Origin: Pomphorhynchus laevis
Lineage: Eukaryota > Acanthocephala > Palaeacanthocephala > Echinorhynchida > Pomphorhynchidae
Reading direction: 5' to 3'
DNA: 64,000 nt
Assembly: GCA_012934845.2 (NCBI GenBank)
Contig: WNNJ02002905.1
Location: 124,001 to 188,000, forward strand
The position numbers were made by a program, and so were the translations under genes. The notes under the pieces were generated by a model. The model made no database searches. It saw nothing but the letters and a program-made list of their open reading frames with translations, and had not been told where the DNA came from. Positions 55,835 to 64,000 of the stretch are shown here, one piece after another (position 1 is the stretch's first letter; every line of letters starts with the position of its first letter).

Positions 55835-56488
55835 TTAGAGGCGGATGTTGAAGTCGCCAAGAATGAGTGAAGGGATGTAGGACAAAGAACAGTGGGACAG
55901 AAGGTCAGCGAGTTTGGTAAAAAATAAGGAGGTAGGAGCTGATGAACAAGTACGGTATACAATGGCGAGATCTAGCGTGATAGGGCAAGAAGAACGACAA
56001 TTGAGCAATTCAAACGAGCAAGGACTAAAAGGGGGATTTATTTTGCGAAGAGACGCGGGGTGACGAGCGAATGCGACAATGCCGCCATAATTAGAGAATT
56101 TAGAATTTGATGAGCTGTGGGGGCGTGCGAATTCGACTAGTGAGAATCCGGCAGAGAGCAAACGGCGAATTAAGATGCCGTCGGACTCGGATTGCCAGAA
56201 TTCGTTTAGACAGAAGAGATCGATGGATCGCTTAGTTAACAGGTTGATGATAGGCGGAAACCGTGTGTGGTGGTGAAAGGGGATAGTGGAGAAGACACAT
56301 AGGGGAGATGGAGCGCTATCGAATTTTGGGGCGGGTGTGGACAACTTGAAAATTTCCGTTGATGTTTCGGTGGAGAGAGATGTTTCGTCGTTTTCCTCTC
56401 GACGGCGTTTTTCGATGCCTGCAGTAGAGAGTTGGGCGATCTCGGAAGGGGTGCGATCGGGAAAAATGCGAGTGTTTGAAGAAGACAC
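55835..56488 (-). CDS. A1 LINE endonuclease region (217 aa open)
   Basis: AP-endonuclease-like part of ORF2. It contains SIDLFCLNEFWQ (near residue 90, equivalent to the ITES/NEFW motif), YGGIVAFARHPASLRKI, LDLAIVYRTCSSAPTSLFF and the ILGDFNIRL motif. The last motif matches 13370-13390 of the plus-strand A1 copy. No complete ORF2 survives. Confidence 0.7.
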   Translation of the reverse strand: MSSSNTRIFPDRTPSEIAQLSTAGIEKRRREENDETSLSTETSTEIFKLSTPAPKFDSAPSPLCVFSTIPFHHHTRFPPIINLLTKRSIDLFCLNEFWQSESDGILIRRLLSAGFSLVEFARPHSSSNSKFSNYGGIVAFARHPASLRKINPPFSPCSFELLNCRSSCPITLDLAIVYRTCSSAPTSLFFTKLADLLSHCSLSYIPSLILGDFNIRL

Positions 56489-57138
56489 GAGTTTAAATCG
56501 TTGTGGGAAGACAGAGAACGCGTGAGAGCGATGCTTGAAAACAATTTTTAGGAGAGGGTTCTGAGAAGTATTATATTGAGGAGATTTATTTAGGCGGATG
56601 AATGCGACAGGAGAGATGTTGTTGAAAAATGATGGTTCATCCGCAGGAACAAGAGACGAGGGATGAATCTGAATGCGGAACCATCGTGGTCGAGACGTGC
56701 TTGTGGAGACAAGGAGGTGGAAGGAGTGATATCAGTGACGATGACGCAACGTTTGCGAGAAGGAAAGCGTTTTCGTAAAGGATGACGAGTGACGTGAGTG
56801 TGTGACATCACGATAGGAGAGCTGGCAGTTAAGAATTTGGATGGAGTTGGTTTGGCGGTGAAATACATAGAGGATTAAGATAATATAGATGGTAGCAAGC
56901 GATGTGAGGAAAGGTTATGAGTGGAAGGATAGTGGAGGTTGGTGGAGGTGATTTTGATTGATGGATGCAAGATATTGAGAAACGAGACAGAGGGACGGGA
57001 CGTGGGGTGTTGGGTAGTGAAGATGACATAGTATGGGAAGTGTATGTGGTAGCAGGGTCGGTGGGTGGAGAAAGGACATTAGAAACGACGGGGGTAGTTT
57101 TAGTTGACGTGTTGGATGTTGATATGTGCTTATTGAAA

Positions 57139-57520
57139 AGGTTGCGGATTAATTTATTTGCACAAAACCACATACGAAGTCTTCTTTAGCCTTATTCTTG
57201 TCGCAGGTGATTGTTGTCTAGACGCTGCAGTCGTGTGTCGAGCACTGTACTTGCAGTTGCTCATAGTTGGTGTCGGTCTTAGTTGTTTTCTTACGTCCTC
57301 CCATAAACGATGGTATGTGCGTATGTGAGAGGTTGCGGATTAATTTATTTGCACAAAACCACATAGGAAGTCTTCTTTAGCCTTATTCTTGTCGCATGCG
57401 ATTGTTGTCTAGACGCTGCAGTCGTGTGTCGAGCACTGTACTTGCAGTTGCTCATAGTTATTGTGGGTCGTAGCTGTTTCCTTACGTCCTTGATTAACGT
57501 CCTTGTGTGTTTAAGCTCTT
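57139..57520 (-). repeat. Two 191-bp leader repeats at the A1 5' end
   Basis: The units start aggttgcggattaatttatt at 57139 and 57330 and share cacaaaaccacata.gaag, ctagacgctgcagtcgtgtg and gcactgtacttgcagttgctc. Tandem 5' repeats with promoter function are known in some other LINEs; here that role is inferred only. The inner unit overlaps the start of ORF1. Confidence 0.9.
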
Positions 57521-60430
57521 AAGCTGCAACTGATTGAATTGATTGTATTTATCTTATAAGATAAATAAGTTATCTTATAACTTTTCTTTGTAAGTATTAT
57601 ATAATCACCAAGACAATTTTATAAGAATGAATTTAGTGATTTATGAATATTCAATATGCATTTGAATTTTGTAATATTCAAATAGAACTTTAGTGTTATC
57701 AAGTTGTTTTATATTTTTCCTCTACTTGAGGCATTTCAAGTACTACATGTCAAATATGTTTCTTTTGTATTATTGATGATTATTATCTAATTTATTGATG
57801 AGAGTATCTTTTGAAAATCACGATACATGTGACAATTTATTATTAATTAAACGAGGAGATTAATTAATGAAGTACTGACTTTTAAAAAGTTATATAAACG
57901 CTAATATAACTAATATAAACGGTAATATAACTATTAGCGTTTAAAATTGTTATTTTAAAAAAGAAAAAGAAAAATAAATAGAAATCATGTCATCCATTTT
58001 CATGTATATAAATTTGTTATAGATGTCTATAACCGGTATTTTGAATAAAGCTTTTAAGCTAAATGGGCTCACAGTGGATTAGTAAGTTATTATTTTATTT
58101 ATTTTACTTTGAAATCTGCCAAGACATTCAAATTCAATTACATTGCATGCTATATTTTACTGATGTTTAGTTTCCAGTTAAATTCATAGTTATACTACAT
58201 GGGTTTTCACAAATTATTTAAAAGTAATAAAATAATTCAATTTTTCAAGTTAATATAACTGTGTAGTCATTGTTGTAATTGCAATTTTGATCATGTTGCA
58301 TTAATCCTATCTAGAAGCCAACAGCAGTATGCTGTATTTCAGTATTGGTGGATCTCATCAGCTACTAATCCAATACCTACGTTTCACGTTTCGGTCCTTT
58401 TTATGTTGGCTGACGATCACTCGACTCGTCTGCCTTTTATTTAAAAAATCAAATTAAAATCAAATAAAATTTTATTTCTTATTTTTGGACATAATCAATA
58501 TTTATTTAATCCATATTTCGGAAGATAATAAAAATGTAAACATAGTTTCGTCAGTTTAAAGTTTGATATGTTTAATAATGTTTAGTAGCGCAATTGAAAC
58601 ATTTGAGAAATTTTTGAAGACTTATCCAGAAGATCAGATGTCAGTCATTATCAAACAAACAATCGATATTTTACTAAGACAAGAACGTAAGCTGACTAAA
58701 TAATTCAGTAAATAAATTATTTAATAAATGCTTTACTAAATAATTCAGTATAATTCCAAAAACAAAAACAGTTTCTTAAGGGAAAATATTGTTTTTGTTT
58801 CAACCAAAAACAATCTCAATAATTGAAGCGATAAATTTATCATTCTGAAATATTAACACTCATATTAAAAATATCATTCATATTAATTTTAATTATATAA
58901 AAAGGTTTAAAATCATTTGTCTTTATGGATGGATAATAAATAATATACTTTGTATTAGAATAAGATACTAGATAGTTTTATCAGAGGAAATACATCATTA
59001 GCATGTATTTGGCCTCGCTGCTATGTAATTTAAATTTTTTTAAATTAAAAAAAAATTAATTTAATTTTTTTAAATTAAATTAAATTAATTTAATTTAATT
59101 AAATTAATTTCGAAAAATTGTATAAAACTAATTAAACCTCTAATTTTCTCATAAAATTGACTTTTATTTTTAATAATTAAAATTTTAATTTTAAATTTTA
59201 ACTTATTATTTTAACTTTATTATTTATATTATTATCTTGATATAAAATCTTATAAATTATATAAAATCTTATAACAATTATTGATAATTATTTATTATCT
59301 AATTATTATTTATGTTAATTTTAATGCTAATCATTTTAAATCATTTCTAATCATTTTTAGTTTATGCTAATTTTAATTATTAATTTTAATTATATAAAAA
59401 GGTTTAAAATCATTTGTGGTTTTGTCAAAGGATATATTTTCCTTAATAATTTTTAAATTAATATTTAACGAAATTATTAAAAATATAATATTAATATAAT
59501 ATTAATATAAATATAATATTAATTTTTAAATTTTGAAAAGCCATTTATGACATATTTAGAAAGTAATTAGCTAATATATCAGCAAAAACATAATTAATAT
59601 TTACTTAATATTTACTTAATATTTAAAAATAATTCACATAATAATTGAAGTTTTATATTTTTATTATAATAACTAATAATACAAAAATATATTAATTTTT
59701 ATATTTTGAAAAGCCATTTATGACATATTTAGAAAGTAATTAGCTAATATATCAGCAAAAACATAATAATAAATATATCAACAAAACAATATGAGCACAT
59801 AAATTTAAAAGGAGCACAAATTTTATTTTTAATCAAATCTTTAAATTTAATTAATCGTGTATGATATATTAAATTAGTTTATTCTGTTTGACGAATTACT
59901 TTTGATTCATAAATTAATTAAGTTAAAAATAAACTGGGTGCATCTGTAATGTTTCATAGCATGTGACCTGTAATGTTTTAAACACTGTGGTTCAACATGA
60001 TAACAAAACTGCGCTCACTTCGATATTACGTTTATTCCTTAGCAGCATCAAAATGATAAAATAAAATAAAATATATAACATTGAAATAAAAACATACTAC
60101 ATCAAACCATAAAAACATAAAATATCAAAATGTTTTATCTTAAAAATATGTTAAGAATTTAGATTTAATAAAAAGGTATTTTAAAAGGAACACACATTAA
60201 ATTTTATTATTAATCAAATCTTTAAATTTAATTAATCGTGTATGATATATTAAATAAGTTCATTCCGTTTGACGAATTAAATTACTTTTGATTCATAAAT
60301 TAAATGAAAATGCTTATATGCCAAAATAAAAACCCTTTACTGAAATAGAAATCCTTAATTTAATAGGAATTTATTAATTTAAATAATCTTTAATATTTTA
60401 AATATATCATATAACGATTTAATAATATAA
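57521..60430. other. AT-rich intergenic region with duplications and a PLE tail
   Basis: No gene is recognised. A PLE 3' fragment is at 58920-59032. A 40-bp direct repeat (tattaattttaattatataa, then aaggtttaaaatcatttgt) lies at about 58881 and 59378. A duplication with a 173-bp offset starts at about 59525 and 59698 (gaaaagccatttatgacata). Another with a 383-bp offset lies at about 59815-59940 and 60195-60310. A 12-bp perfect inverted repeat is at 57895-57906 with 57932-57943. A short frame from 58580 is not convincing. Confidence 0.5.
58920..59032 (+). mobile_element. PLE 3' fragment
   Basis: Matches 48210-48312: the last codons (atggatggataataa), the outer-helix strand, the AAATACAT/ATGTATTT hairpin and the start of P1 and P2. 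It is cut right after CTGCTATG. It is inserted at or next to a 40-bp sequence that also occurs at 59378. Confidence 0.8.
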
Positions 60431-61360
60431 TATTAATGAAGGGTATTATTTTCTCTCTCTGCCTTTCGGCTGGGCAAAATCATTGACAACATTTTTTACA
60501 GAGAAGAAGAAAAAGAAAAGAAAATAAAAATGATAATGATCTATGTATCAGCGGATTCTCACCTTCGGAAGTCAGCCTAGATCAGTGAAGGCGTTAGGGT
60601 TACCCTTAAGTTATCGACATCTGCAAGCAACCTTTGTGACATAACGGAACAGTTGAAGACATGCGATAAGGCGTCGTAACGATCCCCACATAAAATACAA
60701 ATACACGCATCTCTACTTATATGAATTGGTATTTGAATTGAGAAAATTTGTCATGATATCTTTGAACAGCAAAGCGCCAAATGTACGCTTTTTTGATATA
60801 TTACCCAGTCTTCTGGATAGAATGGGTATAGGCTGGTGGGCCGAAATTCCTTAAATATAGTCGTTCAAACTTCTCTTGAAATATTAATTGATTCGCACAC
60901 AGGAGTACTTCGTTTATAATCACGCGACTGCTGTCAAATAGCAGCTTTGTGATATACCACAACGTGTTTTATGGCGATTGGCAGCGATCAAGTTGGGCAA
61001 AATTATTCCGCGTCAAATCCGGCTTAAAGAACTGTTAATGCATATGGCACCTTAGGAGAGAGAAAGGTGCGTAAATATCTGATAGCTTCAACGAATGAAA
61101 GATTCTTGAGATTTTGAATTGATGCAGCAGAGGTGGCGACCTTAGAACATTTACGATTTAGGACAGCCGTAAACGGCCAACGTTATGACACAAGCACACC
61201 TAGCAATATTGCTTGCAGAATTAATAAAGAGAGAGCACCTCAACGGAACTTGACAACTTTTGAATTTTTGTATTGATAGAGAGATAATTGTTTCGGCAAA
61301 AGCTAGCCAGTGCAACCAACGCTTGCAATTTTCTTTAGTAACTAATAATATTTTATATCA
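60431..61360 (-). mobile_element. Possible LINE C-terminal remnant
   Basis: On the minus strand near 60720-60590 the sequence reads ICILCGDRYDALSHVFNCSV, a Cys-rich block like those at the C-terminus of several LINE ORF2 proteins. The rest is too decayed to classify. Nothing else is recognised in this interval. Confidence 0.35.
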
Positions 61361-62029
61361 TTTATTATTTTATTATAATAAACAATCCATTCGGCCGCCT
61401 GTCATCATGTTGCGCCAGTAACTTCGGCTCCAGACGCGATGGGATCTCTGCCGACATCAGTGCACGCTTGATGAGATCGTTGACTGCGCTGTGGCGTGAT
61501 AGTCTGCCGATGGACTTGGGCAGCTGAGCCCATGTCGTCCGCTGGTGTCTACATCCGCTCCGCATACACATACATGTGGCAGACAGACTGGGGCACCGAG
61601 GCGCAGGGAAATGGCGATGCGTAGTGACGAGTCATCAAGTCTTGTGCCGAGCGACGAACAGGGACGTGTGTGAAGGAAGGCCCCGAAATGAGGTGCAGTA
61701 GCCGCAATTAGACGCGCTTTGCTCGTATGGTCAGGTGCAGCTGACAACACCTTCGCTCCCTGGACAGTAAACAACGAAGTATCCCAGAATTACTGTTCTG
61801 TAGCGAAGGACGGTTGGACTGGCATGAAACTTGCTCGAGACTGCCATTCGGTCACTGCAGTAGTGTATGTCGGTTCGCTGATACCGCAGTAGTCATTTAG
61901 TCGCCCTGGCAGGATCTGAGTTATGAGTGTTTGCGACCCGGCGACCGATGATAGGAAGGCCGGTAGAGCAATATCCGTCGCTCTTCTGATTCCCAGTCCG
62001 CCGTTAGCAACTGGTAGTGATGCCTGGTT

Positions 62030-62605
62030 TCATGCCCCATCGGACAGCGCAAAATTGAAAACGGACTGTAACGACGACCGAATTACGTTGTCGTATTCAA
62101 ACAACAGCTGCTTCCTGTTGCATTGCGCGCTGCGTAGAGTGAACATCGTCTTCGGTATCGCGAAGCAGTTTTTTAGCAGAAACAGCGCATCGTGAGCGTA
62201 TAGAAGCGATAGACGGCTAGACATGCGTTGTAATTCATGCAGTTTTATTTCCAATGTCTTGTCCACGCTCTTCTCACATCCGATTGGTGCTCCAAGTAAC
62301 ATTGCTGATGCTGGGTCGACGTGTTTGACGTCTGGAGCGACTGCCTTGAAACTTCTCACAACATCGTTGTCGTCAGTAATGAGCTCACACTTGCCAACAT
62401 TGATGACGAGTCTCAGCTCCTTTCCCCGCGCCGTCAACATACTCCAGTCTGAGAGCAACGTGTTCACATCACTACCTAACGTGGCATCATCCATGTACCA
62501 GATATTGCACTCGGACTTGATGCGCTTTGTCAGTGTCAAGGCAGTCAGGCAGAAGAGCATCGGACCGAAAGGATCGCCTTGCTGTGGTCCCTCGTTTGAT
62601 ATCAA
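62030..62605 (-). CDS. Family H LINE, RT catalytic part (191 aa open)
   Basis: Contains NEGPQQGDPFGPMLFCLTAL and the catalytic box WYMDDATLG near residue 38, followed by LRLVINVGKCELITDD and AMLLGAPIG. The order agrees with the palm of an RLE-type LINE RT. Catalytic YMDD is intact. Confidence 0.8.
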   Translation of the reverse strand: MISNEGPQQGDPFGPMLFCLTALTLTKRIKSECNIWYMDDATLGSDVNTLLSDWSMLTARGKELRLVINVGKCELITDDNDVVRSFKAVAPDVKHVDPASAMLLGAPIGCEKSVDKTLEIKLHELQRMSSRLSLLYAHDALFLLKNCFAIPKTMFTLRSAQCNRKQLLFEYDNVIRSSLQSVFNFALSDGA

Positions 62606-62818
62606 CGTGTATTGGCCGAAACGTAGGAACGATTTGCTGGATTAGCAGCTGGACAGGTATGGATACAGCTTTGGTAACTCTCCGCCTATTACTGTCAACA
62701 TCGCATCGCGGCTTAGAGTGTTGAAAGCATTTGCGAAGTTGATTTTCAACATAGCCTGTCCACTGCCAATGCTCGCTAGATGACAGCGAGCTGCGTGTGC
62801 AACTGCCTCTGCTCCGTG

Positions 62819-63496
62819 TTAAAACCCGAAGCCAAGTTGAGATGGTGCCAATTTCGCGACTACCTTGTCCCTCACAGCGCGACAGGTGGCCTTCGATACA
62901 AGACGGCGGAGTGTGAAGCCCATTGCTATAGGTCTGACACCTCCTCCCTTCTTTGCTAGTACACATAACGATGCACCGTACAAGATTGGCCTCACAGTTG
63001 CCGGGACTTTACCAGCCAGGCACATGTTGCTGAAGTCCGTTAGTGAAGCTATCAGCTGCTGTCCAGCGGCGCATGTGAGCGGACTCGTCATATCTTTAAG
63101 ATGTTGAGGACGAAGACCGTCAAGTCCTCCTGCTGAACCTGCTGGGAATGCCTTGATCGCAGCAGCAATATCTCTATAAGTTAGCGTAAGTGTAGGATGC
63201 GAGTTGTGCGCGTTGCCAATCGTCTGTATGTCCGGTTCAGTCGACTGCAATGAACTGTCAGTCGACGTTGCTCTCTGCGGGTGCAGTAGGCGCAGAGCTG
63301 CTATCGTCTCATCGTTGAAGAGAGCCAGAGAGTCGTCGCTGGTCGCCAGCCTAACTGCACCGCGCACGTCACCCTCTTCGATCTTCGATGACACCCGCGC
63401 AGCCAGGTTTTGAAGGTCGTCCGTCGTTGTTTTTTTTCCTCTTCCTTTTCCTGTTCTGAGTCGTCGTTTGTGCGGCTGGCTGTGGCTGGCGACCAC
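62819..63496 (-). CDS. Family H LINE, RT N-terminal part (225 aa open)
   Basis: The open segment has a basic N-terminus (HKRRLRTGKGRGKK), the conserved RVSSKIEEGD...AVRLATSDD linker and the RT fingers with PAGSAGGLDGLRPQHLKD and GGVRPIAMGFTLRRLVSKA. It ends at LAPSQLGFGF, where sister proteins continue into the rest of the RT. GC content is much higher than in the surrounding DNA. Confidence 0.78.
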   Translation of the reverse strand: MVASHSQPHKRRLRTGKGRGKKTTTDDLQNLAARVSSKIEEGDVRGAVRLATSDDSLALFNDETIAALRLLHPQRATSTDSSLQSTEPDIQTIGNAHNSHPTLTLTYRDIAAAIKAFPAGSAGGLDGLRPQHLKDMTSPLTCAAGQQLIASLTDFSNMCLAGKVPATVRPILYGASLCVLAKKGGGVRPIAMGFTLRRLVSKATCRAVRDKVVAKLAPSQLGFGF

Positions 63497-64000
63497 TTGA
63501 TAAGTATTCTGTCAGAGCTTTTGTTCACTTTAGTTGCCAGACTCGGTCGTTGCCGTTTGCCGCCCCGCTCTGAAACTCCAAGGCAGCTGTAAGCGAAAAG
63601 TAGCAGCTGCTGTCAGGCATCCATGTTGTCTGGGTTGGGGACAATTCGGTCGGGTATTGCATACACCTTGCCTGTAGCAAGCATACGAGATGCCTTAGTT
63701 ATGTATCTAAGGACTCGACCTGAATGTGCCTTAACCACAACGTCGAGTAGCGTCTGAGCCTGCCTATATTCGTTGTTGTCAGCTTGACTAGCGGTTGTAG
63801 AGTTGTCTGTGTCATCAGCGCCAATGGGATCGGTGTTCACCCTGGAAGTTGCGCTATAATCAATGAGGGGACACACCCCGATCCAGAACAATGACTGCCA
63901 TGGTGGTCCGTGACTGTAGACGAAGACTCTTAAGGTCAAACTGAGTTGCCGAAGACAAACGGGGCAGATGCCACTTTTCTTCTGTTGACTGGCTGACACT

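Larger units (their letters stand above)
53398..57520 (-). mobile_element. A1 LINE (L2/CR1-like), near full length
   Basis: The longest A1 copy, reading from 57520 to 53398. The 5' end has two 191-bp leader repeats (57139-57520). An ORF1-like frame is at 57173-56829 (Thr/Pro/Ser rich). ORF2 begins near 56544, with endonuclease to about 55835 (CLNEFWQSESD, GGIVAFARHPASLRKI, DLAIVYRT, IPSLILGDFNIRL). The middle is at 55705-54721. The RT is at 54601-53803 (HADDILIYAHALDN in place of YADD, FVRDKVRSSNLIIRDIRRIRPLIDY), and the C-terminus at 53772-53500 (FINLPFLDGTRPTSPS). The 3' end with the terminal hairpin is at 53410-53445. Many frame breaks are present, but the order is complete. Confidence 0.85.
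61380..63999 (-). mobile_element. RLE-type LINE (family H), GC-rich, truncated at 3' end
   Basis: Minus-strand element reaching the window edge. The N-terminus (63999-63613) has a CPVCLRQL zinc-finger-like start. The frame 63496-62819 contains RVSSKIEEGDVRGAVRLATSDD, then FPAGSAGGLDGLRPQHLKDM, GGVRPIAMGFTLRRLVSKA and LAPSQLGFGF. The RT core is in 62605-62030 (GPQQGDPFGPMLFCLTALTL and IWYMDDATLGSDVNTLL). C-terminal parts at 61774-61365 have RLGAPVCLPHVCVCGADVD, SGRHGLSCP, and RHSAVNDLIKRALMSAEIPSRLEP, then RRPNG. The last motifs precede the restriction-like endonuclease active site in this group. The element stops there against an AT-rich run. Frames are broken at least three times. The exact clade is uncertain. 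Confidence 0.8.

Noticed and set aside
62223-62645. 140-codon plus-strand frame
   Set aside because: Antisense to the RT catalytic region of the family H LINE, which carries clear motifs on the minus strand.

Overview
This window is animal nuclear DNA, AT-rich and gene-poor, from an invertebrate that I cannot name; an arthropod would fit. Three things point to an animal: a eukaryotic tRNA-Lys gene, a RASL10-type Ras-like GTPase and an ASZ1/GASZ-like ankyrin-SAM protein of the piRNA pathway. There are no bacterial features. About three quarters of the sequence is a layered graveyard of retrotransposons.

Host genes are few and uninterrupted: the ASZ1-like gene (34681-35859, +), the RASL10-like gene (44055-44717, +), a candidate secreted, amidated peptide precursor (52138-52596, +) and tRNA-Lys(UUU) (5824-5896, +). 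The tRNA lies in a tandem array of about 245-bp units whose other four copies are decayed.

Several retroelement lineages can be told apart. (A) L2/CR1-like LINEs: subfamily A1 at 13207-15706 and 53398-57520 plus many 3'-end pieces, subfamily A2 at 16985-23035 and subfamily A3 at 25710-26530. (B/F) CR1-like LINEs at 893-3725, 4560-5420, 10741-12300 and 41738-43340. (D) A two-ORF LINE with CCHC zinc knuckles at 26531-30490 (-), 30736-34285 (+), 36090-39990 (-), 40190-41620 (-) and 50460-51360 (+). (E) An RTE element at 17829-19548 with clean target-site duplications, sitting inside A2. (H) A GC-rich LINE of the restriction-like-endonuclease type at 61380-63999. (P) A Penelope-like element (PLE): one nearly full copy at 6484-8876 inserted in the tRNA array, and 5'-truncated copies at 44837-46090, 47800-48585 and elsewhere. 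Two inverted pieces of a Ty3/gypsy-like LTR element (12690-13098 and 15707-16326) are old fossils.

The most interesting signals are structural. The PLE copies share a 3' segment that can form a pseudoknot of interleaved helices, with one compensatory pair change in a diverged copy. The D family carries a strong hairpin between ORF1 and ORF2 in three copies whose stems differ in sequence. Short perfect inverted repeats with tiny loops occur at many junctions and inside TE copies, as if made by fold-back templated copying. Local tandem duplications are also frequent (364, 247, about 440, 237, 191, 153, 173 and 383 bp offsets). All family assignments come from reading motifs by eye; no database search was possible.
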